The position numbers and the translations under genes were made by a program. Of a stretch of DNA of 64,000 bases, positions 1 to 10,745 are shown one piece after another; position 1 is the first letter of the stretch; each line of letters starts with the position of its first letter. Source of the stretch: RFSX01 sp964567435 (GTDB taxonomy: Bacteria; Bacteroidota; Bacteroidia; Chitinophagales; Saprospiraceae); contig CAZMMQ010000013.1 in the NCBI GenBank assembly GCA_964567435.1, positions 7,202-71,201 of the forward strand, read 5' to 3'. The notes beneath the pieces are model-generated. The model did no database searches. It saw only the letters and a program-made list of their open reading frames with translations, and was not told the origin of the DNA.

Positions 1-3000
1 GAATCGATCTAATTTAACCTTCATCTGCTCATATACCAGTTCTCCATTTTTGACCATTGGTACATCTACAAACTTTCCCTCCTTGACGAAGAGTTCTAAG
101 GTAATATCTTGTGACAGAAAATCTACCTCGTCCGCACCGTCACTAGGTGTTATCGACTTTATGATTGGAAAAGGTAATTCTTCAGAATTTTCATAATCAA
201 TAGTAGGCAGACATTTATCGCCTATCTCTATTTCAAAGTCAAAACCACCTGTCAAGATCGCAGGGCCTGCGTATTTCACTAGTCTATTTCCAGTAGCATT
301 CCATATGCCACCCAGTACTCCTGCGTCTTCATTAGCTTCTGCATCCCACAACCACTCTGTATCATTTTCAAAATTTCCTCCCGCTGCATCAGATATAGAC
401 TCTACTGCTTCTAATCCTACAGTTGCAACACCTGCAACTACTGGCGGTAAATAAACTCGATAGGACAATCTGGCTCTACCAAATATCCATGTAGGATTGG
501 GTAATCCTCCTTGCACTACTGCTACAGCTTTAATACTGGCAAATTCTTTACCCAATAAATAACCAGAAACTCTGAGACCAGCATAGATTTGACCCAGCGC
601 ATACCAATCGTTTATCCCTGGATTGGCATAACCTGCACAACTCCTATTCTCACTTTTGGATAAGTTAATATCAAAACCTGCCAATGCAAATCCATCTACG
701 CCTGTTTTGAAATCATCTCCACCAAATGTAAAGTTCATTTCTGATTTAATCATGGAACCGAATGCAATACCTGATCCGTATGTATCAGGTCTACTTTCAC
801 CTGATACACCTGTTACAGATCCTTCAACTCCTCCACTTCCTGCCACGTCGTCACCATTGCTACCTTGAGAATTCACTGCACTAGTTTCATCAAACAAAAT
901 CATTATGCTATCTGGTAAAGAGACATTTGTGGGAATTCCGTCTCCTAGCATTGCATAGAACTGTACACGGGCTCCGACACCACCAAATCTTGCATCTATT
1001 CTTCCAGGAGACATCTCTTTATAGTCATATCCGTCAGGAACTCCTATATAAATATGGAAGTCACTTGGACTGGCTAGTAATTCAGCTGTGACATTCCCTG
1101 TTAATATTGGCCTACGTTGATTACTAACTCCAGGAGCAGGAACTTGTATACTCATCCCAGTGCTTAATAGAAACTCAGAATTACCAGTCTCTGCATCTTC
1201 AAATGTGAAGCTTCCCCTCAAAAAACCATAGACCATGCACTCCTTTTCTAAGGTAGAATTCTGCTTCCATATCTCTTCAGTCATCATAAATGCATTCCCT
1301 TCAATTTCAATACTTGTTTCCTTGCCTACTTGGAGAGATAAGGTCACATCTACATTTAAGGGATTCGGGTCGCCTACTGGAGCTATCAAAGCAAATAACG
1401 ATAGACCAAAATTATCTTCCGCTTTTTCTAGTCCGCTTGTATTGTACAAACTTCCTTCTAGGTCACTAGGGTCCTGAGTCAATGATGCAAATGATCCCCT
1501 TCCAAAATTATCACGATAGTTCTCTGTCATTCTATAATTATAAAATACGCCACCGCCCAAACCATAAAATGCTACCCCAGTGGCCCCTACTTTTATTCCA
1601 TCATCTATCTTGGCTACGAGTCTAGCATACCAAAAATTAAAGTCCTTATTACCATTTTTATAGGCAGTGCCAAATGCTCCTGCCATCGATAGGCCTAACC
1701 CGAGTCCTTCTATGTCTACAGCTAAGGCGCCTTCAAAAGATTTTTCGGTAGCCGTGTTTTTATAAGTGACGGAGCCACGTAATTTTATATTTGATGTTTG
1801 GACATCAACGCCGATACTCTCAAGTCCAAAGTCTGCTAGTTCGTATTTTTTATCAGCGTTATTATATCTACCTTCAAAGAAAATTCTAGCATCTAGACCG
1901 AAACCATTCTTATCCGCATCCTCATTATCTTCATCTCCTGCCATTATATGCATACGAAGTTCCAGATATAGTCTTGGAGCATCTGGTGTTCCTGAAATTT
2001 CAGCATAGTGAAAAGATAATTCGAAACCTGCTAGTTCTTTTTTACTGACTTCTGCAGTAGGATTTGATGTAGGATTGCCAATACTATTGAGCGAATTGTC
2101 TAATTCTGAGATACCATTCTCTAGACTTGCCATATCATTATTGATAGCTGTCTCAATTTTATCTACTTCAGCATTTACCATCTCAGCAAGATTTAGATTT
2201 AATGCCAGATGGCTTCCTTCAAAACCCTTATCTGTTTCATATTTTAAAGCAAAAGGAATACCCACCAAATCAAGAGGTACAGAGCTTAATTTTTCTTCAA
2301 GGTCACCAGACAAAAAATTCACAGTTTCTGGGCTTATACCTAAATCACCTGATAAATGCGCCTTGAACTCATGCCCCTTAGATTCTGAATAAGCCATCGT
2401 TATATGAGAACTTTGTGCCAGCCTCGCTTCCGCTAAAAATATTGGTATAGTTACCTTTTCCTCAGAATTCTCATTACCAAATGGATTTACTATAAAAGAA
2501 TAATTTAATTCATTGTAAAATATGTCATGACTTATGATAGCCTGATATCTAAAATTATCATCACCCTTTAAGAAAGGAGCAAAGAAATCTCCTACTATAC
2601 CTCCTTGAGTTATTTCATTATTAACAAATTGAATATTGATATTGTCAATTATATTTCCCCAATTTCCTAACATCTTTTTAGAATTTCCAAAAGGCTTATC
2701 AGATTGTATACTCATACTACAATTAAAGTTTCCACCTAAATCGAAGACACCATTCGTAATTGAAAAGGATTCCAAATCGATTCCTCTTAGTTGAGGTGGA
2801 AGATAAACAGCTACTTTGCCCAAATGGATCCCTGTCCAAAGACTTGAAAGTTCCTCTTCTTCCTCACTTAAAGGAATCCAAGTTTCATTTGCAAAATCAG
2901 GTTTGGGCCCATAATCAAAATGTCCATTTGGAAATACTAAACCATTGGGATTAAATTCTTCGGATAGGTCTAGAGTTCCTTCTTGAATTTCAAATCCCCA

Positions 3001-4929
3001 ACCTTTCATTCTATTTATTTCAAAAGGCGTAAATTGTTCTATCGAAAAGAGCCATCCGTTATCTTCTTCTCCTTCTTCTTGTAGTTGAAATGAGAATGTT
3101 GCATTTACTTGATTTGGAATTTCCTGATTATCTGCATAAGCATCAGAGAAAGGAGTTAGATATATATCACTGCCACTACCAGCATTTGGAAAATCGACTG
3201 AACATTCTAACCGCCCACCTATAACCCCGTCACAGTCGAAATTTAGATAAGATCCATTAGTGAGAGAAGATTCATTATCACAGTCTTGACATCCATTAAT
3301 TTTTACGGTATATCCATCGGACTCAGAAAACACAACCATAGGCTCATACATCTGCACTATTCCTGGACCAAAAGTACCGTCTGGTGTGATACACAAATTA
3401 GATATACTAAATGAGATATATTTTTCCTGACCACTAAAATTTATTGGCCAATTAAATGTACCCAACAATTTTGCACCACCTAGTTCAAAAACTAACTCCT
3501 CAATAACAACTTTATATTCTTTACCATTATATTCTTGATCTACTCCTAGTGGAAACAGTAAGCCTTCACCACTGCCTAAGCTAGAACCGCTTGCCATTAA
3601 TTGATTTAGTGTATTTAAGCCAGCAACCAAGTTATTATACTGCTCTTCATTATTATTCTTGATATCAGCTAATGATAACTCCGCATCGGGGTCAATATTT
3701 ACTTCTAGATCTTCCGCATCATTAAGGACAGTTTTTATCGTCCCTTCGACTAGCTGACCATCACTATTTAGACGGATATCTTCAAACTCAACTTTTACAG
3801 GAATATCATCAAATCCAAATAAGCCAATTTTGGTTTTTCCACTACCACTAAAACTATTATTACCTGAAGAGTTGGCTTCTAACTTTTCTATTGCATAATA
3901 GCCTGCATAGAAAGTTTCAGGTAAACTTGTTAGAGAAGCAACTTCCAGGTCATCAGGTTCTGCATCATCACAATTATTACAATCGTAATTTGTTAATGCT
4001 TCTGACTCATCATCACCCTCTTCACTACAGCTTACATTAATTCTGTGTATAGGAGACGAACTATCTTGATCAAGTAACACAGTACAATCAACTATCGGAT
4101 TTTCTATTGCATTAATTTGAAAAACATATTCTCCTTCTGGAAACATATCTTCAGTCAAAAAACCATCTGAATTATTAAAAAACGGCTCTGAAACTATCAT
4201 ATCACTTTGAGGATCTATACTGGGAGGTATTCGCATGTTAGGATCAGTCAAGGCATCTAATGGATTCATTCCCTCTTCTAATCGTGCAATAACAACCTCA
4301 TATTCAAAACAATCATCTGCATCAGTCATGGCATCTACATGCCAGCCTAAGTTTATCATGTCAGTAACATCTCCACATTCAAAACTCTGTTCAAACCAAT
4401 CAACTCTCAAATTAGCTTTCTCTATGGTGAAAGCATTAAAATTGCAAACCTTAGCTGATAATTGTGTATCTGTCTGGTAGTCAAAAGCAGTGACACAGAT
4501 GGTGTACATGCCTTCATCTAAATATGTGTTTTGGAAATCAGCTAAAGCACCAAGCGATGTAAAACGAGGAGGTAATCCTTGAATATTATTTATGGTATAT
4601 CCTAAGTCAGATAGATTTATTGTTCCATCTCTAAAAGAGGTACTCTCATTTGCACTCAAGGTTAATACTGGCTCTGCCATTCTCTCATTAATGGTAGATA
4701 TGGTGTATTCATTAGCACCACTTACTTTTATTTCCGATTTAAAATAGAGATCAATGTCACGGGGTACATCGTTAAGAATAATTACGTCGAATCTAGAGTT
4801 GTCTAGCAATTCACCAATGGTCCGTGGATAAGGTTCGTCAAATAATATCTCGAAGTCAATTACTCTTTGGCTGTATGATTGAGTCAAAGACAACATTAAA
4901 AAGAATATTATGAGGGATAATTTTTTCAT
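1..4929 (-). CDS. TANFOR-like giant secreted protein, 3' end beyond the window (partial)
   Basis: The frame is open from an ATG at 4929 to base 1, giving at least 1643 residues with no stop, so the gene continues off the left edge. It opens with a signal peptide (MKKLSLIIFFLMLSLTQSYS, then Q). The first 150 or so residues resemble the Bacteroidota TANFOR domain: a segment on integrating states ending in a DEGMYTICVTAFD-type strand. The middle is rich in beta strands, with Cys pairs (NYDCNNCDD, GCQDCDN) and long stretches typical of large surface proteins. The start lies 2 bases after the stop of the upstream beta-barrel gene, so the two are very likely co-transcribed and perhaps coupled. Function is unknown; a cell-surface or exported structural role is inference. 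The C-terminus, where any T9SS sorting domain would sit, is not visible. Confidence 0.8.
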   Translation of the reverse strand, partial: MKKLSLIIFFLMLSLTQSYSQRVIDFEILFDEPYPRTIGELLDNSRFDVIILNDVPRDIDLYFKSEIKVSGANEYTISTINERMAEPVLTLSANESTSFRDGTINLSDLGYTINNIQGLPPRFTSLGALADFQNTYLDEGMYTICVTAFDYQTDTQLSAKVCNFNAFTIEKANLRVDWFEQSFECGDVTDMINLGWHVDAMTDADDCFEYEVVIARLEEGMNPLDALTDPNMRIPPSIDPQSDMIVSEPFFNNSDGFLTEDMFPEGEYVFQINAIENPIVDCTVLLDQDSSSPIHRINVSCSEEGDDESEALTNYDCNNCDDAEPDDLEVASLTSLPETFYAGYYAIEKLEANSSGNNSFSGSGKTKIGLFGFDDIPVKVEFEDIRLNSDGQLVEGTIKTVLNDAEDLEVNIDPDAELSLADIKNNNEEQYNNLVAGLNTLNQLMASGSSLGSGEGLLFPLGVDQEYNGKEYKVVIEELVFELGGAKLLGTFNWPINFSGQEKYISFSISNLCITPDGTFGPGIVQMYEPMVVFSESDGYTVKINGCQDCDNESSLTNGSYLNFDCDGVIGGRLECSVDFPNAGSGSDIYLTPFSDAYADNQEIPNQVNATFSFQLQEEGEEDNGWLFSIEQFTPFEINRMKGWGFEIQEGTLDLSEEFNPNGLVFPNGHFDYGPKPDFANETWIPLSEEEEELSSLWTGIHLGKVAVYLPPQLRGIDLESFSITNGVFDLGGNFNCSMSIQSDKPFGNSKKMLGNWGNIIDNINIQFVNNEITQGGIVGDFFAPFLKGDDNFRYQAIISHDIFYNELNYSFIVNPFGNENSEEKVTIPIFLAEARLAQSSHITMAYSESKGHEFKAHLSGDLGISPETVNFLSGDLEEKLSSVPLDLVGIPFALKYETDKGFEGSHLALNLNLAEMVNAEVDKIETAINNDMASLENGISELDNSLNSIGNPTSNPTAEVSKKELAGFELSFHYAEISGTPDAPRLYLELRMHIMAGDEDNEDADKNGFGLDARIFFEGRYNNADKKYELADFGLESIGVDVQTSNIKLRGSVTYKNTATEKSFEGALAVDIEGLGLGLSMAGAFGTAYKNGNKDFNFWYARLVAKIDDGIKVGATGVAFYGLGGGVFYNYRMTENYRDNFGRGSFASLTQDPSDLEGSLYNTSGLEKAEDNFGLSLFALIAPVGDPNPLNVDVTLSLQVGKETSIEIEGNAFMMTEEIWKQNSTLEKECMVYGFLRGSFTFEDAETGNSEFLLSTGMSIQVPAPGVSNQRRPILTGNVTAELLASPSDFHIYIGVPDGYDYKEMSPGRIDARFGGVGARVQFYAMLGDGIPTNVSLPDSIMILFDETSAVNSQGSNGDDVAGSGGVEGSVTGVSGESRPDTYGSGIAFGSMIKSEMNFTFGGDDFKTGVDGFALAGFDINLSKSENRSCAGYANPGINDWYALGQIYAGLRVSGYLLGKEFASIKAVAVVQGGLPNPTWIFGRARLSYRVYLPPVVAGVATVGLEAVESISDAAGGNFENDTEWLWDAEANEDAGVLGGIWNATGNRLVKYAGPAILTGGFDFEIEIGDKCLPTIDYENSEELPFPIIKSITPSDGADEVDFLSQDITLELFVKEGKFVDVPMVKNGELVYEQMKVKLDRF

Positions 4930-4931
4930 TG

Positions 4932-6623
4932 TTAAAAGGTAAATTGATAGGATACTCTAGATCTCAGTTCGTTAATATTTAGACCAACGTTTCTATTTCT
5001 GATATAATGCAAAAGATTCAATGTTGCTGAATTATTATTATTTATGGCATACCTCAGATTCAGAGTGCTATTAAGACCAAAGCCATTTGACTTCTCAATT
5101 ACAGTATTGATTACATAACGAGAGCTTAAGGTCATCGACAATTTGTCCTCTAATAATTTCTTGGCAGCATTGACCCCAAAGCTGTAGTTTACTTTATCCA
5201 ATACTGCATATTGAAAAACTTGATATCCAGCATAAGTGCCAAGCTTCAGGTCATATTTTTTAAGCGTTGTTCTGAAATCTATTTTCGCATTATATACATA
5301 GGTGGATTGAGTCTCAGTGGCAAAGACAAATTTGTTATCTAGCTTTCTCATCATCCCCCTGAGACGAAGTGTATGTTCATTGTCATTACCAAACCTAAAA
5401 CGCGGACTTAAGGTCACATTTGTTAGAATTCTGCTTACCTTAAGAGTATCGTCGTCGTCCAAGATTGTCGGTGTATTATCTACGTTAAAGTTGGAGACAG
5501 TACTTGTAAGATTGAATTTCTTCGACGGTTTCCACCTTGCAGAACCAGATACAATTACCCTTTTATTTCGATTGGTATTGGTACTTGCGATTTCATTTTC
5601 TTCGATTCCATATGAAGACTGTATGTTTATAGTCTTAGATCCATAACTGACATTTACCCTTCTTCTATCTAAATCTTTAAGGTTATAATACCTACCTAAG
5701 GTTTCGAACTGAGGGCTGATTCGTTCATAAGATAATCCGATGTTTATTCTCTTGAACCTAACCCCAAAATCTGTCTGTCCCGCATACCCAAATTGAGAAG
5801 TAATATTCGGATCAAAGTTAGACCTTAAGGCACTAGGAATATCTGTATCTAATGACCTAGCTTCAGCATTTTCGTTATAGAGGCTGGTCATAACACTAGA
5901 ATTTAAGTAGAAACCATTCTTTAGATTGAAGCTGGTGTTAAATCCAATTGCAAAATTATCTTTAGGATTAAGATTGTAATTTTGGTCGGTGATCTCATCT
6001 GTAAGCTCATCGAAGACAGTATCATTTGCTTTAAAAACAACTAGATCAAAAAAACTACTTTGTTTACCTATGCCCAGCTTTATAGCAGTTGCATTCCGAT
6101 TATAGTCATTAAGAAAATCCAGACCTAGAATCGTTTGACTACTATTGACGAAAGAGATGTTTTTTAGTTTACCTCTCATAGCAGATAGCCTTAGCAAACC
6201 TTGCTGAATCTCAACACCTGCACCAAAAAAGGTATTGCCATTCAGAACATATGGAGAAAACTGCATGGTCCTATGACCTAAGTGAAACTTTATTCCTTTG
6301 TAAGTAGGGCTAATTCCTATCCTATTGAAATTCCTGTAGCTGGCATCTAAGGAAGTATCGGTAAAGTACAATGAAATAGGAATTTTGAAATCTCCTATTT
6401 GCATACTTAGGTTACCACTGACACCTGCAGTCCATGGAATATATCGGCTCGATGCATCACTGAGTGAAGTGCTATACTGACCATTTAACGCAATTCCACC
6501 ATGGAATTTAATAGGTAAATCTTTTTTTTCTTTTTTCCCTTCTGCCCCTTTACCTACTGCTTGTTGGGCAGTGAGGCAAGGAACAGATATGAAAAAAGCA
6601 ACTACTATTACCAAATGTTTCAT
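4932..6623 (-). CDS. Outer-membrane beta-barrel protein upstream of the TANFOR-like gene
   Basis: 563 residues from the ATG at 6623. An in-frame ATG at 6647 would add 8 residues before the obvious signal peptide (MKHLVIVVAFFISVPCLTAQ). After a short Lys/Glu/Gly-rich linker (about residues 22-36) the rest is alternating polar/apolar strands with many Tyr, Phe and Asn, and the chain ends YQFTF, a typical C-terminal aromatic for BAM-inserted barrels. No plug domain, TonB box or OmpA domain is visible, so it is not a TonB-dependent receptor. It sits 48 bases after the LRR/MopE gene and 2 bases before the giant TANFOR-like gene. A role as partner (anchor or conduit) for that protein is inference. 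I do not recognise a named family. Confidence 0.8.
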   Translation of the reverse strand: MKHLVIVVAFFISVPCLTAQQAVGKGAEGKKEKKDLPIKFHGGIALNGQYSTSLSDASSRYIPWTAGVSGNLSMQIGDFKIPISLYFTDTSLDASYRNFNRIGISPTYKGIKFHLGHRTMQFSPYVLNGNTFFGAGVEIQQGLLRLSAMRGKLKNISFVNSSQTILGLDFLNDYNRNATAIKLGIGKQSSFFDLVVFKANDTVFDELTDEITDQNYNLNPKDNFAIGFNTSFNLKNGFYLNSSVMTSLYNENAEARSLDTDIPSALRSNFDPNITSQFGYAGQTDFGVRFKRINIGLSYERISPQFETLGRYYNLKDLDRRRVNVSYGSKTINIQSSYGIEENEIASTNTNRNKRVIVSGSARWKPSKKFNLTSTVSNFNVDNTPTILDDDDTLKVSRILTNVTLSPRFRFGNDNEHTLRLRGMMRKLDNKFVFATETQSTYVYNAKIDFRTTLKKYDLKLGTYAGYQVFQYAVLDKVNYSFGVNAAKKLLEDKLSMTLSSRYVINTVIEKSNGFGLNSTLNLRYAINNNNSATLNLLHYIRNRNVGLNINELRSRVSYQFTF

Positions 6624-6671
6624 AAGGATATTTAATGGGGTCAGCATTAGATTATTCTGATAAGATTAGGT

Positions 6672-9600
6672 CTATAATTTCATCACACGTTCTACAATAT
6701 TTTGGTTACCTGATTTGGAAATAACTTGCATTAAGTATAAGCCACTTTCTAAGGCAGATATACTAATAGGCTCATTTGTGACTTCTCCAGCCAGCACCTC
6801 CAGTCCAGTCACTGTAGTTATCCTATAGGTCATACCTGTAGCCGATGTCCTCACATATAGCTGATACCTGACAGGATTAGGAAATATATCTATCTGGTGA
6901 CCATTCAGCTCATGTGTAGCAGTAGTATTTGCTTTTCCGTCACAATCCTCATCAATGTCATTATCCAGTATTTCCTCTGCTCCCGGGTACACATTTGGAT
7001 CTGTGTCATCACAATCTCCCAATTCGGTGACATACCCCATAGGCTGTCTGCAATCAGATACTGTGTTATCATCTTGTCCGAATCCGTCCCCGTCCTCGTC
7101 TAGATAGTAATCCTGAAAAGTCAGTCCATCATCTACCTCATTATTGCAATTATTGTCCTTGCCATCACATGATTCTGGAGCTCCAGGAAATACTTCGGCG
7201 TCTGTGTCATCACAATCTCCTGGCTCAGTGACATAGCCAGCAGGTTGGTTACAATCAGAGAACACAGTACCCTCCTGTCCATAGCCATCGCCATCTTCAT
7301 CTAGATAATAGTCTAGAAAAGTCAGCCCTTCATCTATAGAATTATTGCAGTCATTGTCCTTGCCATCGCAGATTTCAGGCGCACCTGGAAAAACAGTCGG
7401 GTCAGCATCATCACAATCTTCGTCAGAAGCAGATCCATCACCATCATTATCCGCAAATGATCCAGTAGAACAATTTATTTCCGTTCTTAGGTTAGCACAA
7501 CCATTGCTAAACACCGCTTCTACTCTAATAGTGTACTCTTGTTGAGCTGCTAAACCAGGAATCATGAAAGTGTTAGTCTGAGTAGAGCCAACAAAATTTC
7601 CATCAACGTAAACGAAGAAGGTACTGATGTCATTAATGCCATCCCACTCTATTGTAATAAAATCTGGACCTACTTCTATGCAAGCTGGTGCTGGTGCGAC
7701 ATGAGATTCAAAACCCTCATCTATGATGCCGTCACAATTATTATCTATATCATCACAGATTTCCGCAGTCCCAGGATTGACTAAAGCATCAGTGTCATCA
7801 CAATCTTCATCAGAATTGTATCCATCATTATCATCATCGATAATTAAGGCGACACCATCACAATTCTCGTCGATATCATTATTTGGGATTTCTGTTGCGC
7901 TTGGGTTTATTGCAGCATTTGTATCGTCACAATCCTCATTCTCAGCAAAACCATCGTTATCATTATCGGCAAAGGAGGTTGTAGAACAGTTGATTTCAGT
8001 TCTTAAGTTTCCACAGCCATTATTGAAGACGGCTTCTACTCTGATTGTGTAATCCTGTTGAGAATTCAAGCCTGTAATCGAAAAGGTATTATCCTGAGTA
8101 GAACCTACGAAACTCCCATCTACATAGATGAAAAAGGTGCTTATGTCATTGATGCCATCCCACTCAATACTGACAAATTTTGGTCCTACTTCAATACAGG
8201 CTGGTGCTGGGGCCACATGTCCTTCAAATCCTTCATCTATCAGCCCATCACAATCATTGTCTATGTCGTCGCAAGATTCATTGGCACCAGGGAATATGGA
8301 AGCATCTGAATCATTACAATCACCTTGAAGAAGGACATATCCTGTCGGTTGGCGACAATCGGAAAATACTGAGTCAGTTTGACCATAGCCATCACCATCT
8401 TCATCAAGATAAAAATTCATCTCTATCAAACCCTCATCTACTGTCCCATCACAGTTATTATCTTTTCCATCACAGATTTCAGATGCACCTGGGAAGGTTA
8501 TTGGGTCATTGTCATCACAGTCTTCTTCTGATCCTATTCCGTCGCCATCATTGTCAATAAATGATCCTGTGCCACAGTTTATGACAGTGCTTAAATTATC
8601 ACATCCATTATTAAAGACTGCTTCTACTCTAATGTCGTAGACACGAATAGGCTGTAATCCCGTAATCTCAAAAGAACCAGCACTCGTAGATCCTATAAAG
8701 CTGCCATCTACATAAATGAAATATGAAGCGGAAGCAGACAAGATATCCCAGCTTACCGTGATGCTATTAGAAGTGGCTCCAAAACAAAAAGGCAAAGGCG
8801 CTATATGATTTTCAAAACCTTCATCTATAATTCCATTACAATTGTTGTCCACATCATCACACAATTCTATTGCATTTGGAAATATAGTGGCATCATTATC
8901 ATCACAATCCTCTTCTGCAGTAAACCCATCTCCGTCAGTATCCACAGAAGGTGAGCAATACCAGCTTTGTCCATCAAATCTTTTCAAACTTACGGCGGCA
9001 GCCTCCCCATTTGAATTTGCCCATTCGAAACTTAAAGTGCTATCAGACACCATTACATTGGATAGCTCAAAATCATGTCCTAATTGACTTTGTCCAGAAA
9101 GACTAATGGTATCACAACTTATCTGTAATTCTAAGTCTCCATTGGGTAATTCTACATCCGGGTACACAATACTATAGGCTCCAAAGCTGTAATCTATCTC
9201 TCCGTCAGAACTAAGCAAGGGGATATAGGTGTCTGAGTTATCGTCAGCACTGATTATGATCTCTGTAGTGATACTTTCAGATACATATTCTGACCAATCA
9301 GAATCACCACCCTCTAGAATCGTCGTTGTTACTTCAAACTCTCCAAGAATATTACAAGGACAATCTTCTGAAGCAAGAGTTGTTACATTAATACTAGAGG
9401 ACAAGGGCAAGCACCCAAAATCATTGTCTTCGAATATTGCTTGTACAGTAATTTCATAGGAAAATCCAGGTATTAGTTGATTGACAACGACGCTATCTTC
9501 TTCTGTTACAGTATACAACGATGAACCAATAAAAATCAAATACTCATCTACATCACGATTCCTGTTCCAATCAAGTGTGATAGAATTAGCTGTTGTATCA

Positions 9601-10745
9601 GATATGGTTATGAGTGGGGCTTCATATCTATTTATATCATCATCGACTAAGCCATTACAATCATTATCCAAGCCATCGCATTCTTCATCAGCTCCTGGAT
9701 AAACATCTGGATTGTTGTCATCGCAATCTTCATCACTGAAAAAACCATCGCTATCGTTGTCATCAAAGAGAAACTCGACGCATTCGCAGTCTTGATTGAT
9801 GACATAATCTCCGTTGCATGGAGCGCCTATTTGTTCTCCTTGGTTATCACAGTATTCACCAAAACTACCTTCCCAAGAAAGGAAATCATTTGAATGAAGT
9901 TGAGTTTCTGCTACACCACACCTATCTAGAAATTCTAGTGGAATACAGCCACTAAGCTGGTTCTCCGATATAGAAATACGTTCAATAAAACTAAGCTCAG
10001 CAGGTAAAATTCCACTTATGCTATTTCGAGCAAGATCAAATCTTTCTAATTCAGAAAGATTCTCTATTTGAGAAGAGAGAGTCCCACTTATGTTATTATC
10101 ATCTAGCTCTATTCTAGTAAGAGATTCCATTTCATACAAATGAGACGGGATAGAACCATTTAAATTATTATCTGACAACCTTAACCATACCAAATTTTCA
10201 ATAAATGGAAATGTTCCATCAAGGTCATTGTCTCTCAAATCTAGTCTCACCAAATTAGTTAATCCTGTAAATGAAGCAGGAATGCTTCCAGATAATTGAC
10301 AATCTTCTAAATCTAGATCTAGCAGCTCCGAAAGATCTCCAATTGTTTCAGGAAGGGTGCAACATAAATTGTTCTTCTCTAAATCCAGATTAAGAAGTTC
10401 GTCTAGTTCATTAATCGTAGACGGAATAGTTCCAACTAAGTTATTGTTTTCAAGGTCAAGGAAAGTTACCCGGCCGCCATTACAGAGCACCCCATACCAT
10501 GGTCCTTCATTATTAAAATCACATGGATCACAACTGGTACCATCTGCACCAGATGTCCATCCACCATTAAAATTCCAACTTGGTCCATCCGTTGCATTAT
10601 ATAAATCCATCAAAGCATCAAAATCTGGATGAGTACATTGTGCACTAGAACTGCTAGGAGCAATTAAAATAAAAGCTACACTAAGCAACAAATATTTTAT
10701 AGTCGCCGAGATACTTTTAAGAATCTGGTTCTCAAGTGTTTTCAT
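6672..10745 (-). CDS. LRR / Fn3 / MopE-repeat surface protein with T9SS sorting domain
   Basis: 1357 residues from ATG 10745; a longer start at 10769 is possible but precedes the signal peptide (ending SSSSAQ, about residue 36). Leucine-rich repeats with NNLxGxIP-type units span about residues 93-275. Nine Asp-rich MopE-type repeats follow (pattern EDCDDxDxxxxPGAxExCDxxDNNCDG), alternating with about four Fn3-like modules, three of which share nearly the same text (VDGxFxGST, YTIRVEAVF, NC). Three LDEDGDGYGQ-like segments occur in the second half. The last 75 or so residues form a T9SS type A sorting domain (IFPNPVRYQLYV ... LESGLYLMQV). MopE repeats are annotated as putative metal-binding; calcium or copper binding here is inference. 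The start overlaps the end of the upstream T9SS gene by 14 bases, suggesting translational coupling. Likely an adhesin exported to the surface. Confidence 0.88.
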   Translation of the reverse strand: MKTLENQILKSISATIKYLLLSVAFILIAPSSSSAQCTHPDFDALMDLYNATDGPSWNFNGGWTSGADGTSCDPCDFNNEGPWYGVLCNGGRVTFLDLENNNLVGTIPSTINELDELLNLDLEKNNLCCTLPETIGDLSELLDLDLEDCQLSGSIPASFTGLTNLVRLDLRDNDLDGTFPFIENLVWLRLSDNNLNGSIPSHLYEMESLTRIELDDNNISGTLSSQIENLSELERFDLARNSISGILPAELSFIERISISENQLSGCIPLEFLDRCGVAETQLHSNDFLSWEGSFGEYCDNQGEQIGAPCNGDYVINQDCECVEFLFDDNDSDGFFSDEDCDDNNPDVYPGADEECDGLDNDCNGLVDDDINRYEAPLITISDTTANSITLDWNRNRDVDEYLIFIGSSLYTVTEEDSVVVNQLIPGFSYEITVQAIFEDNDFGCLPLSSSINVTTLASEDCPCNILGEFEVTTTILEGGDSDWSEYVSESITTEIIISADDNSDTYIPLLSSDGEIDYSFGAYSIVYPDVELPNGDLELQISCDTISLSGQSQLGHDFELSNVMVSDSTLSFEWANSNGEAAAVSLKRFDGQSWYCSPSVDTDGDGFTAEEDCDDNDATIFPNAIELCDDVDNNCNGIIDEGFENHIAPLPFCFGATSNSITVSWDILSASASYFIYVDGSFIGSTSAGSFEITGLQPIRVYDIRVEAVFNNGCDNLSTVINCGTGSFIDNDGDGIGSEEDCDDNDPITFPGASEICDGKDNNCDGTVDEGLIEMNFYLDEDGDGYGQTDSVFSDCRQPTGYVLLQGDCNDSDASIFPGANESCDDIDNDCDGLIDEGFEGHVAPAPACIEVGPKFVSIEWDGINDISTFFIYVDGSFVGSTQDNTFSITGLNSQQDYTIRVEAVFNNGCGNLRTEINCSTTSFADNDNDGFAENEDCDDTNAAINPSATEIPNNDIDENCDGVALIIDDDNDGYNSDEDCDDTDALVNPGTAEICDDIDNNCDGIIDEGFESHVAPAPACIEVGPDFITIEWDGINDISTFFVYVDGNFVGSTQTNTFMIPGLAAQQEYTIRVEAVFSNGCANLRTEINCSTGSFADNDGDGSASDEDCDDADPTVFPGAPEICDGKDNDCNNSIDEGLTFLDYYLDEDGDGYGQEGTVFSDCNQPAGYVTEPGDCDDTDAEVFPGAPESCDGKDNNCNNEVDDGLTFQDYYLDEDGDGFGQDDNTVSDCRQPMGYVTELGDCDDTDPNVYPGAEEILDNDIDEDCDGKANTTATHELNGHQIDIFPNPVRYQLYVRTSATGMTYRITTVTGLEVLAGEVTNEPISISALESGLYLMQVISKSGNQNIVERVMKL

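Noticed and set aside
8180..8560. Open frame rich in His and Leu on the plus strand inside the MopE-repeat gene
   Set aside because: It is the reverse reading of the Asp-codon repeats (GAT/GAC read backwards gives ATC/GTC in one frame and CAT-like codons in another); not a gene.
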